This document shows positions 7,763 to 16,024 of a stretch of 45,564 nt of DNA, piece after piece (within the stretch, counting starts at the first letter, position 1; each line of letters begins with the position of its first letter). This stretch comes from a virus, in IMG/VR virus record IMGVR_UViG_3300010158_000005, positions 1 to 45,564 of that record; one strand, 5' to 3'. The position numbers and the translations under genes are program-made. The notes under the pieces were generated by a model, which saw only the letters and a program-made list of their open reading frames with translations, was not told the origin of the DNA and ran no database searches.

Positions 7763-8968
7763 ATGAGTTGGTTAGAAAGATTTTTTAGTAATCCAGTACA
7801 AACTCTCAGTGACACTGCTAGTAATCTTACTAGTGATCCTGTAGGCACAGTTAATCGGGCTATTGATACCGGCACTAGAGGCATAGGAAACACCGTAGAA
7901 GAAGCGGCTCCATATGTACTTGCGGCGGTAGCTGCGTATTACGGTGGTGGAATGCTTGCGGCTGATGTAGGCGCTGCGGAAATAGCCGGTGCAGCGGAAG
8001 CGGGGGCAATTACCGCCGAACAAGTAGCAACAGCCAATGCTGCGATAGGTATGTCAGGTGAAGCTGCTAGTGGAGTAATGGCTACAGCAGGAGAAGTAGC
8101 TGCTGCTCAAGGAGGTGTTGCTGGGTTAGGAACAGCAGCAGGCATTGCTGACCAGTTTGTTCTTCCTGGTAATGCAATGAACATTGCTAGTTCTCAACCT
8201 GGAGTTTGGGATCAGTTTGTAAATTCTATGTCTACTCCTGCTGGTGTAGCTAGTGCTCTTAAGACTGGTGCTGGTCTTGGTGGTTTGTTTTCTGGAATTA
8301 GTTCTATTAGGAACCCTGGAATAAGCCCACAATCTGCTCAGACAATGGCAGATCCATTTGCTCCTTCTAGACAGCAATACATCAATCAACTTAACTCCGT
8401 AATGGCTAATCCTTCGTTGGCTATGTCTCAACCTGGATACCAGTTTCAGTTTCAACAAGGTCTACAAGGATTAAACAGAAATCTAGCTCAACGTGGTATG
8501 GGTACAGGTACTCCAGGACAACCTGGTACTCCTGCTTCTGGTGGTGCTGGTATGGCACAACAAAGGTATGGTCAACAGTTTGCTCAAACTTCCTACAACG
8601 ATTACGTCAAACAACTTTCTGGATTAGCTGGTGCGGGGCAAAATCCTTCTGTTGGTGCTACGGCAGCACTAAACGCACAGCAACAAGCTCAACAGGCAGC
8701 ACAAGCTGGATGGGGTGCTCTTGGTCAAGGTGCTGGAGCACTTAGTACTCTATTTGGTGGGCCACAAACAGGTGGAGTACAAACTACGGGTATGACTAGT
8801 CCTGTAGGTGGTTATTCAGGTTGGGGAACTGCTGACATGGGATCACAAAATATTCCTGCTTGGAATGCTCCAGTATCAGTTCCAGATATACCTGCTGCTC
8901 CTTCTGGTTGGCAAACTGCCGATATGGGATCACAAGATGTTTCTCCTTGGTGGTCAAGCTGGGATTAA
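7763..8968 (+). CDS. Putative ejection/internal virion protein (401 aa)
   Basis: The N-terminus (MSWLERFFSNPVQTLSDTASNL) is followed by an Ala-rich helical region with a hydrophobic run (APYVLAAVAAYYGGGML) near residue 50. The centre is Gln-, Gly- and Ala-rich. The C-terminus carries two copies of GW-TADMGSQ, about 25 residues apart. Three such proteins in a row behind the gp10-like gene match the DNA-ejection cluster of podoviruses (gp7, gp20 and gp16 in P22; gp14-gp16 in T7). Assignment is by position and composition. Confidence 0.6.
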   Translation: MSWLERFFSNPVQTLSDTASNLTSDPVGTVNRAIDTGTRGIGNTVEEAAPYVLAAVAAYYGGGMLAADVGAAEIAGAAEAGAITAEQVATANAAIGMSGEAASGVMATAGEVAAAQGGVAGLGTAAGIADQFVLPGNAMNIASSQPGVWDQFVNSMSTPAGVASALKTGAGLGGLFSGISSIRNPGISPQSAQTMADPFAPSRQQYINQLNSVMANPSLAMSQPGYQFQFQQGLQGLNRNLAQRGMGTGTPGQPGTPASGGAGMAQQRYGQQFAQTSYNDYVKQLSGLAGAGQNPSVGATAALNAQQQAQQAAQAGWGALGQGAGALSTLFGGPQTGGVQTTGMTSPVGGYSGWGTADMGSQNIPAWNAPVSVPDIPAAPSGWQTADMGSQDVSPWWSSWD

Positions 8969-8992
8969 AGAAATAATTAAGGAATTACCACT

Positions 8993-10192
8993 ATGCCACT
9001 AATGATGACAGACGTTGCAAAAGGCCAAGAAGCAGCCTTGCAACTAGAACTACAACCACTCCAAGCTCAAGCTGAAAAGGAACGCATCCCGCTTGAGACA
9101 CAGCGTATGCAACAGAATCTTGAGTCTAGCAAGATCAATCAGCAACAAGCTCAGATTCAAATGCAAGCCTTTGTAGAAGCACAGAAGGACGATGCTGCTG
9201 CTAAAGAACTTATTGGCAATCTAGCTAAAGACCCCAAATTTAAAGAGCTTCCTATTCCTGACCAGATGTTTAAAATTGCACAACATTTAGATGCAAGTGG
9301 TAAATTTAAACAAGGAGCAGAGTTTTACTCTCATGGTCAAACAGTTAAGCTCCAAGAAGCTCAGTCTCAAAAAGCTAGTTCTGAAATGCAACAACACAAG
9401 CTAGATAAAGCACACAACTATATGCTTATGCTTGATGACACTGGAAGTAACGTTGAACAAGTTATGATGGCTGCTCAAGCTGAAGGTGCTCTTTCGCCTC
9501 AAGAAGTAAAGCTTCTTGCTGACAAAGGAAGAGAAGCTGCTAGTACTGGTAAGTTTAAACAATTTAAAGACTTTGCTATTAAGAACATTGATTCAATCAA
9601 GGGCAAAGCTGAAGCAGCTAAAGAAGCAAAAGACCGCCAAGATCTTCGTTTACGGGAAGATCGTCTAGCTCTTGAGGCTAGAAAATTAGAAGCAACTAAC
9701 AATAGATTTATTGCTGCTTTGTCTAGTAAAGAAGACAGGGTTGTAGAACAAATAGCCCTTAAACAATATACTGATGCTTCAATAAAAGTACCTAGACTCA
9801 TGGATGAACTTCGTAAAGCTAAAAAAGATTTAGCTGCTTTACCTGCTACTCCCAAAGCTAAAGAAATATTAGGCATGGAGTTTGGTGGGGAAGATCCAAA
9901 CAAAGACCAACGAACAATACTTCAAGAAAGTGCTGATAGTATTCAAGCTGAAATTGATGAGGCTAAAAAGACTAGGGATACTTATGCTCAGTTTCTTCCT
10001 ACCTCAGTTAAGTCTAAAGTAGACAAAGGAGCTACACTTACTCCGGCTGCTACTGAACCACCCAAATCTTCTGGAACTAAAGAAGCTCCCCTTAGTTTTC
10101 CTGCTACTGAAAAAGAATTAGTTTCTGGAAAGTATTACAGCACTAGCAAGGGTGTAGCTAAGTGGGATGGCTCTAAGTTTATTAAGGAATAA
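8993..10192 (+). CDS. Putative ejection/internal virion protein, coiled coil (399 aa)
   Basis: The protein is almost wholly helical, with long heptad-like runs of Gln, Lys, Glu and Ala (LQLELQPLQAQAEKERIPLETQ at the start and an extended coiled coil at about 205-245). The C-terminal 40 residues are a low-complexity linker followed by a small domain (KYYSTSKGVAKWDGSKF). It is two bases from the large downstream gene. It is probably the second of three proteins ejected with the DNA. The function is inferred from context. Confidence 0.6.
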   Translation: MPLMMTDVAKGQEAALQLELQPLQAQAEKERIPLETQRMQQNLESSKINQQQAQIQMQAFVEAQKDDAAAKELIGNLAKDPKFKELPIPDQMFKIAQHLDASGKFKQGAEFYSHGQTVKLQEAQSQKASSEMQQHKLDKAHNYMLMLDDTGSNVEQVMMAAQAEGALSPQEVKLLADKGREAASTGKFKQFKDFAIKNIDSIKGKAEAAKEAKDRQDLRLREDRLALEARKLEATNNRFIAALSSKEDRVVEQIALKQYTDASIKVPRLMDELRKAKKDLAALPATPKAKEILGMEFGGEDPNKDQRTILQESADSIQAEIDEAKKTRDTYAQFLPTSVKSKVDKGATLTPAATEPPKSSGTKEAPLSFPATEKELVSGKYYSTSKGVAKWDGSKFIKE

Positions 10193-10194
10193 CG

Positions 10195-13100
10195 ATGGCT
10201 GAATCTTTTAGTTTTGAAGAAGCCAGTAAGCCAACTGCTACTGGCACTGAATCGTTTTCTTTTGAGGAAGCATCTAAACCAAGTGTTCCTAGTAACAAAC
10301 AAGAAGAAGCACCATTTCTTTCTAGGCAATTCTTTGAAGAAGGAATGGTTGGTCGTGTTGGCAAAGGTATTGGAGAACGTGCTGCTAGGTTTATGTTGCC
10401 TGAGTCAACTCGTGCTGCTATGGATGCTCAAGAAAAAGACGAGCTATCTAAAATGGGAGATGAAGCTAAAAAGGGATTGGGTAGGCTAGTTTCTGAACCA
10501 GGTAAGGTTGCTTCTGAAGTAGGAGCAAATGTACGTCAAATGGGTCGTCAGATGGTTGAACACCCAATAGACACTGCTGTGACTATGCTTAAAGGCATTG
10601 TCCAAGATCCTGAGTTTCTTCTTATTGGTGGGTTGGGTGCTGTTGCTAAGACGGGCGCTATTACTCAAAAACTAAATGCTGCTTCTCAAATAGCTGCTAA
10701 GACTCTTGCCAGTGGTGCTGAAGGTGCTGCCGTTATGGGTGGTGCTGAATTAGCTGCCCAGACTGCTGAACGCAAACCCTATGATCCTGCTGCTCTTGGA
10801 ACTCAAGCAACTATGGGTGGAGTATTTGGAGCAGGGCTACATGCCGGTAAAGAAGCCCTAGGAATGGCTAGACAGACTTTACAGCGACCTAAAGCTTCAG
10901 GTGAGGCTCCCGCACCTTCTGAGGCTCCTGGAGCTGCTACAGAGCCTTCTACACCCCCTAAGACAGAAGCTTCTACACGGGTAGACGCCAACCTACGTGA
11001 AGCAGAACTAGCCACTAGTGCAGGTAAGAAGCTTAAAGAAGCTGCTTTCATGGACACTGAGACTGGGGAATATATACCCCAAGGTAAGAGCCATGATGAG
11101 ATGCTTAAAACTGATCCTAAACTTATACAGGGTTTCCTTACTGAGGATAATTCTTTTGTTACTCGTAAAGAAGCTCAGATCATTGCTGAGAATCAACACG
11201 CTGACCTGTTAACCAAGAAGGTTGATCCTAAAGAAGGCTTGCACTCTACCGACTTTGGCCCTGAGCGTATGGACGCTCTCAAACCCAAAGAAGAAATTAA
11301 ATCTATTGAACCAAATACTAGGGAAGAATATTTAACTAGTATTGAAAATATAGATAAAAGGATGCTTGAACTATTAGGTAAAACTGAAACTAAAGTAGAA
11401 GATTTAATTGCTCTTAACAATGAACGTCAGTCGCTAATAGATAAAACTCCTGATCCTGAACCAATATCTAAAGCCACATCAGACCGTATTAATGAAGCTC
11501 TCAATGAGTGGGAACTGGTAGGTCAAAAGAATCGCTCTTCAGAGATGTCTAAAATTACTTCTACTGAAGACTTAGTTAACTACGTTCAATCAACTTTGGG
11601 TAAAGAACACTTTGTAAGCATTCTCTTAGACAAAATGAAAGAGAGAATGAAGGGGTGGAAGGTTGAACACATATCTGAAAAAGATTGGGTTAACCAAGGA
11701 TTTAAATCTAGTTGGAGTGCTGGTTCTGATCCTGAAAAAAGTCGATTAGCTTTTAAAGGATCTGTTGGTTACAAAATAGAAACTGCTGCACATGAAGTAG
11801 TACACGAAGGAACTCAATTAGAGTTAGAGGTTAATCCTGCCTTTAAGTCTGAAATACGCAGCATAATGGATGCTGTTAAAAGCGATTTTAAATCTGCTAC
11901 AGACAAACTTCTTCTTAATCAGGGAGAAGATGGGCAGATGCGCCCAACTACGCTTGTAGACAAACAAAAAATAAAAGACCTTAGGTATGCTTTTGATAGT
12001 GAAGCAGAGTTTATTTCTATGGGTACAACTAGCCCAACAGTAATACGACTTCTTAAAGACATTAAATACAAAGGAAAAGAAACAGGCTTTACAAAGTTTG
12101 TAAGTGCTATTTCTGAAGCTCTTGGATTTTCTGCTAAAGAAAAATCTGCTTTTCAGCATTTGCTCGAAGCAACTGAACGAGGAATGAAATCTTCTCCTGA
12201 TGCAATTCCTACAGCAACTACTACCCACACAGTTAAGGGGTTGCGTACAGGTGCTCCTGAATCAATTACTCCTGAAGTAGATCCCACTCGTTATGACCCA
12301 CGTAAAGTAACTGACGAAGCAGATTTAAAAGCAAAAGGTAAAGAACTTTACGCCTCTAAAGGTGCTGATGCTGCTCGTGAATTCTTTACTGGCTATGAAA
12401 AATACAAAGAGACTTGGGCTAATCCAGTCAAAGAGGTTGAAGACTTTGTAGAGATTAACATCAACAACAAGATGGCTAACGAGAGGATTGTTACTAATAA
12501 CAGTAACGACCTTAAGACTCTGGTGCCCGATGCTGCCCTTAGAGAACAAGTTGCTATAGCGATTGACGCCAAGAAAGCAGACACCCTTACAGGTGCTGCT
12601 AAAGAAGCTGCTGACAAATACAATGGGCTAATGAAAGATGTTGGTGAACGTGCTTTAAAAGAAGGTGTTGTTAAAGGTCTTCTTGAGAACTACGTAACTC
12701 ACATAGTCAACTGGGCAGATATGCCTAAGGGTGCTCTTGAAACCTTTTTGGGTGAAACTTTTGGTACAGGTAGCTCACGTGGTGAGCCTGGTAAAGGCAT
12801 GTCTCCTGAGAGTCGTTTTGGTAAAGAACGTAAGGTTGAAACTTTTGCTCAATTAGATCGTGTCTTAGCTGACATTAATGACCGCATAGCATTGGCGGGT
12901 AAAGACTTTAAACTAGAAGTTAAAACAAAAGACATTGCTGAGATCTACAAAGAATATGCCCTCTCAATGGAGAAGGCTATTGAAAACAAGAAGCTTGTAG
13001 ACAGTGTTATTAGTATCAGAAACCCTGCCGGTGAGTCTATAGTTCGTAGGGTGACTGCTGAAGAGCCTTTGCCTTTTGGTTGGGAGATGATTAAAGACAG

Positions 13101-14703
13101 ACAGTTTGCTGGCTATGCTGTGCATCCTGATCTTGCTCCTGCTCTTAAATTTGCTTTTGAAGCTAAAGGCAATGCTGCTGTAAATGCTCTTTATACTGTT
13201 TCTCAAGCTACTAAACGCCTTAACGTTATTGGTTCGTTCTTTCACGCTAAAAGTCTTCTGGAAGTACTGTCTAGTACTGGCATACCGATAGTCACTCCTA
13301 TTAAAGAAGTAGCTTTGGGTCTTGTAGATAAGGCTCTAGGAACCCAATACTCAGGCATTAGGAAGGCCGTAGAGCAATTTAAAGCGGGTGGGCTAGGGGA
13401 TAGTGTAGACAAGTGGCAAAGAGATGGCTTGGTTCTTGAGATGCCTAGTGACGTTACTAAGGGATTGTTGGGCAGCACAGGCAAGTTTGCTGACAGTTTG
13501 ATCGGTAAGTTTGGCCCCAAGACTCGTATTCTTGAGTCTACTCTTTCTGCTACTGAGAAATACACCCTAGGTGTCTTTGACAAGATTACTTGGGACTATC
13601 TTCACACTGGAGGCAAACTGTACGTAGCAGACAAGTATCTTGAGAAGGCTCGTATAGACCACGCTAAAGCTGAAGCAAAAAGAATTGAAAAGGTTAAAAA
13701 AGTTATTAAAAATATTAAAGAAATTTCAGATGAATCTTTAAGAATTAAAGCTACATTTGATACTCGGCATGGTCGCACTCCAGAAGAAAGGCAGATAGCT
13801 TTTGAAGAATATTATAAAGAACTAAAGGATAGACAAAAAAGTTCTTTAAAAGAACAACAGGGTTTTTTAAAAGAACAACCTTTTGATGAAGCTGCTTCTC
13901 GTAAGGAGATCACTAGCTTTGTTAACAAATCCTTTGGTGGTTTGAACTGGTTTCAAGAAGCTCGTTCTGCTCAGACAGAGTTTGGCAAACGTATGGCTAT
14001 GGCTGCTTATTCCCCACAAGGGCGTAAAGCTCTACAGATTATGCTGTTTGCTCCTGACTGGACTATTTCTACAATCAAAGCCTTTACTTCAGCTCTTCCA
14101 AAAGGACTTAATCCTACTAAGTGGCACCCCGTAGAGGGTATCAAGGGCATGGCTACTCCCAGTACTAAGGCTGACTACGCTAGGTTGTACCAGTTTAAAA
14201 CTGCTTTGACCTATCTGACCTTGCTTAACGGCATCAATATGCTGACTGCCAACCGTCCTATCTGGGAGAACAAAGACCCAACTCGTATTGAGTGGCCTGA
14301 TGGAACCAGTATGCAAGCTATGAAACACGCTATGGAACCCTACCACTGGATTTCTGATCCCGATAAAACCCTTACAAACAAGCTTGGATTTATTCCTAAG
14401 GCTGCTATTATTGCTGCTACGGGGCTTGAATACGCTAGTCCTACTGCTCCTAAGCTGGTTGATCCTTCTATTGCTAACCGTGCTAAAGCTATTGCTAGTA
14501 TGGCTTTACCGTTCCAAGCTTCTGCTGGTTTGTCTGCTCCTGAAGGTGAGGGCGGTAAGAGAGCGTTATTAGGAACATTAGGTTTCCCTGTTTATGGTAA
14601 AACTAAAGCTGAACGTAAAGCTTCTAATTCTGAACGAGCTAAACAGCTTCGAGAAGCCCGTAAACGTTACAAAGAAAAAGCCAGAGAAAAGGGTTGGGAA
14701 TGA
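10195..14703 (+). CDS. Giant internal virion protein with zincin motif (1502 aa)
   Basis: This is the largest gene of the window. Two short repeats of ESFSFEEASKP open the protein (residues 2-34). Ala-rich helical stretches follow, with a possible membrane-active segment at 135-190. Residues 533-537 read HEVVH in AAHEVVHEG, and the segment SEAEFISMG near 602-610 supplies a plausible third zinc ligand. The protein therefore carries a zincin-like peptidase domain of the sort found in phage polyvalent proteins. The C-terminal third is helical. It probably enters the cell with the DNA. It overlaps the ATP-grasp gene by ATGA, so the two are coupled. The peptidase target is unknown. Confidence 0.72.
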   Translation: MAESFSFEEASKPTATGTESFSFEEASKPSVPSNKQEEAPFLSRQFFEEGMVGRVGKGIGERAARFMLPESTRAAMDAQEKDELSKMGDEAKKGLGRLVSEPGKVASEVGANVRQMGRQMVEHPIDTAVTMLKGIVQDPEFLLIGGLGAVAKTGAITQKLNAASQIAAKTLASGAEGAAVMGGAELAAQTAERKPYDPAALGTQATMGGVFGAGLHAGKEALGMARQTLQRPKASGEAPAPSEAPGAATEPSTPPKTEASTRVDANLREAELATSAGKKLKEAAFMDTETGEYIPQGKSHDEMLKTDPKLIQGFLTEDNSFVTRKEAQIIAENQHADLLTKKVDPKEGLHSTDFGPERMDALKPKEEIKSIEPNTREEYLTSIENIDKRMLELLGKTETKVEDLIALNNERQSLIDKTPDPEPISKATSDRINEALNEWELVGQKNRSSEMSKITSTEDLVNYVQSTLGKEHFVSILLDKMKERMKGWKVEHISEKDWVNQGFKSSWSAGSDPEKSRLAFKGSVGYKIETAAHEVVHEGTQLELEVNPAFKSEIRSIMDAVKSDFKSATDKLLLNQGEDGQMRPTTLVDKQKIKDLRYAFDSEAEFISMGTTSPTVIRLLKDIKYKGKETGFTKFVSAISEALGFSAKEKSAFQHLLEATERGMKSSPDAIPTATTTHTVKGLRTGAPESITPEVDPTRYDPRKVTDEADLKAKGKELYASKGADAAREFFTGYEKYKETWANPVKEVEDFVEININNKMANERIVTNNSNDLKTLVPDAALREQVAIAIDAKKADTLTGAAKEAADKYNGLMKDVGERALKEGVVKGLLENYVTHIVNWADMPKGALETFLGETFGTGSSRGEPGKGMSPESRFGKERKVETFAQLDRVLADINDRIALAGKDFKLEVKTKDIAEIYKEYALSMEKAIENKKLVDSVISIRNPAGESIVRRVTAEEPLPFGWEMIKDRQFAGYAVHPDLAPALKFAFEAKGNAAVNALYTVSQATKRLNVIGSFFHAKSLLEVLSSTGIPIVTPIKEVALGLVDKALGTQYSGIRKAVEQFKAGGLGDSVDKWQRDGLVLEMPSDVTKGLLGSTGKFADSLIGKFGPKTRILESTLSATEKYTLGVFDKITWDYLHTGGKLYVADKYLEKARIDHAKAEAKRIEKVKKVIKNIKEISDESLRIKATFDTRHGRTPEERQIAFEEYYKELKDRQKSSLKEQQGFLKEQPFDEAASRKEITSFVNKSFGGLNWFQEARSAQTEFGKRMAMAAYSPQGRKALQIMLFAPDWTISTIKAFTSALPKGLNPTKWHPVEGIKGMATPSTKADYARLYQFKTALTYLTLLNGINMLTANRPIWENKDPTRIEWPDGTSMQAMKHAMEPYHWISDPDKTLTNKLGFIPKAAIIAATGLEYASPTAPKLVDPSIANRAKAIASMALPFQASAGLSAPEGEGGKRALLGTLGFPVYGKTKAERKASNSERAKQLREARKRYKEKAREKGWE
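12490..12501. repeat. 12-bp near-palindrome GTTACTAATAAC, copy 5
   Basis: Inside the giant virion gene, followed by another GTAAC half-site two bases downstream. Confidence 0.75.
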
Positions 14704-16022
14704 AGCTCCTTATAATTGATACGGGCGGTATGTGCCTTGACTTGGCTATACGCAGCAAAGCTCACGGACATCAAGTACGTTGTTACGTACGAAACAACAA
14801 GGATGGTTCTAGGTCTGAAGTAGGTGACGGTATGATTGACCGTGTGCCGCACTGGGAAGCTCACATGAACTGGGCTGACCTAATCTTTTGTACAGACAAC
14901 AATATGTACGTACACGCTCTTGAGCGTTACAGAGACCAGGGATACCCTATCTTTGGGCCTTCTATAGACACTACACGCTGGGAACAAGACCGTGAGGTGG
15001 GGGCTGATGCCCATTGCCGCTGTGACGTGCCTACAATCCCTATGGAGAAGTTTAAAAGCTACGATGACGCCATAGCCCATGTTATTAATAACCCCGTTAG
15101 ATACGTTTCTAAGCCTCTTGGAGATGGTGAAAAAGCACTTAGCTACGTCTCTAAAGACGCTGCTGATATGGTCTACATGCTGCAATATTGGAAGAAAAAG
15201 AACTCCTATAAAGGTGAGTTTGTTCTTCAGCAGTTTGTTAAGGGTCTTGAGTTTGGGGTTGGTGGTTGGTTTGGTCGTAACGGTTTCTCTAAGTGGTGGT
15301 GTGAGTCCTGGGAACACAAGAAACTAATGAACGACGATCTTGGGGTTAACACAGGTGAACAAGGCACCATTGTTCGCTATACCGAGAAGTCTAAATTGGC
15401 TGAGGATGTTCTTAAACCCGCTGAAGACATGCTGATGGGGCTAGGTTACACTGGCTACGTTGATGTAAATTGCATGATAGACAAGTCTGGTACAGCTTGG
15501 CCCCTTGAGTGGACAATGAGACCTGGTTGGCCTTTGTTTAACATTCAACAATCCCTACACAAAGGTGATCCTATTGAATGGATGCTTGACCTTATCGACG
15601 GTAAAGATACTCTTAAGTGCAGTACTGACGTTGCTTGTGGTGTTGTTATTAGTATTCCCGATTATCCTTATAGTCGTCTTACTAAGAAAGAGTGCTCTGG
15701 TTATCCTCTCTTTGGTCTTACCGAAGAAGATGTCTTAAAGGATATTCACTTGTCTGAAGTTCAGATGGGTAAAGCTCCTTGTATGGTTGATGGTAAACTC
15801 AAGATGAACGTACCGATGTACGTGACTGCTGGGGACTACGTTTGCATTGTTACGGGGTCTGGTAGTACAGTTACAGAGGCTCGTGACCACTGCTACGGTG
15901 TTATTAAGAACAAAATACAGATCCCAAACAGCGTTGCTTACCGTACTGACATAGGCAAAAAGCTTGAACACGATGTTCCAGAACTTAAAAAGCACGGCTT
16001 TGCTACTGGCGTAAGGTATTAA
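14700..16022 (+). CDS. PurD-like ATP-grasp enzyme (440 aa)
   Basis: I start the gene at the ATG at 14700, which overlaps the upstream stop (ATGA). The N-terminus KLLIIDTGGMCLDLAIRSKAHGH parallels the Rossmann-like start of phosphoribosylamine-glycine ligase (PurD, GGREHAL region). The ATP-grasp core is recognisable: FVLQQFVKGLEFGVGG, H206-K-K, N217-T-G-E, then YTGYVDVNC and the metal/nucleotide motif E270-x3-R274 in LEWTMRPG. A C-terminal domain with GSTVTEARDHCY follows. It should join an amine to a carboxylate using ATP. The substrate is unclear, because the loops around GG and EWTMRPGWP differ from housekeeping PurD. Its place among virion genes is unusual. Confidence 0.78.
   Translation: MKLLIIDTGGMCLDLAIRSKAHGHQVRCYVRNNKDGSRSEVGDGMIDRVPHWEAHMNWADLIFCTDNNMYVHALERYRDQGYPIFGPSIDTTRWEQDREVGADAHCRCDVPTIPMEKFKSYDDAIAHVINNPVRYVSKPLGDGEKALSYVSKDAADMVYMLQYWKKKNSYKGEFVLQQFVKGLEFGVGGWFGRNGFSKWWCESWEHKKLMNDDLGVNTGEQGTIVRYTEKSKLAEDVLKPAEDMLMGLGYTGYVDVNCMIDKSGTAWPLEWTMRPGWPLFNIQQSLHKGDPIEWMLDLIDGKDTLKCSTDVACGVVISIPDYPYSRLTKKECSGYPLFGLTEEDVLKDIHLSEVQMGKAPCMVDGKLKMNVPMYVTAGDYVCIVTGSGSTVTEARDHCYGVIKNKIQIPNSVAYRTDIGKKLEHDVPELKKHGFATGVRY
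15081..15092. repeat. 12-bp palindrome GTTATTAATAAC, copy 6
   Basis: A perfect palindrome inside the ATP-grasp gene, encoding Val-Ile-Asn-Asn as in copy 3. Confidence 0.8.
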
Positions 16023-16024
16023 TA

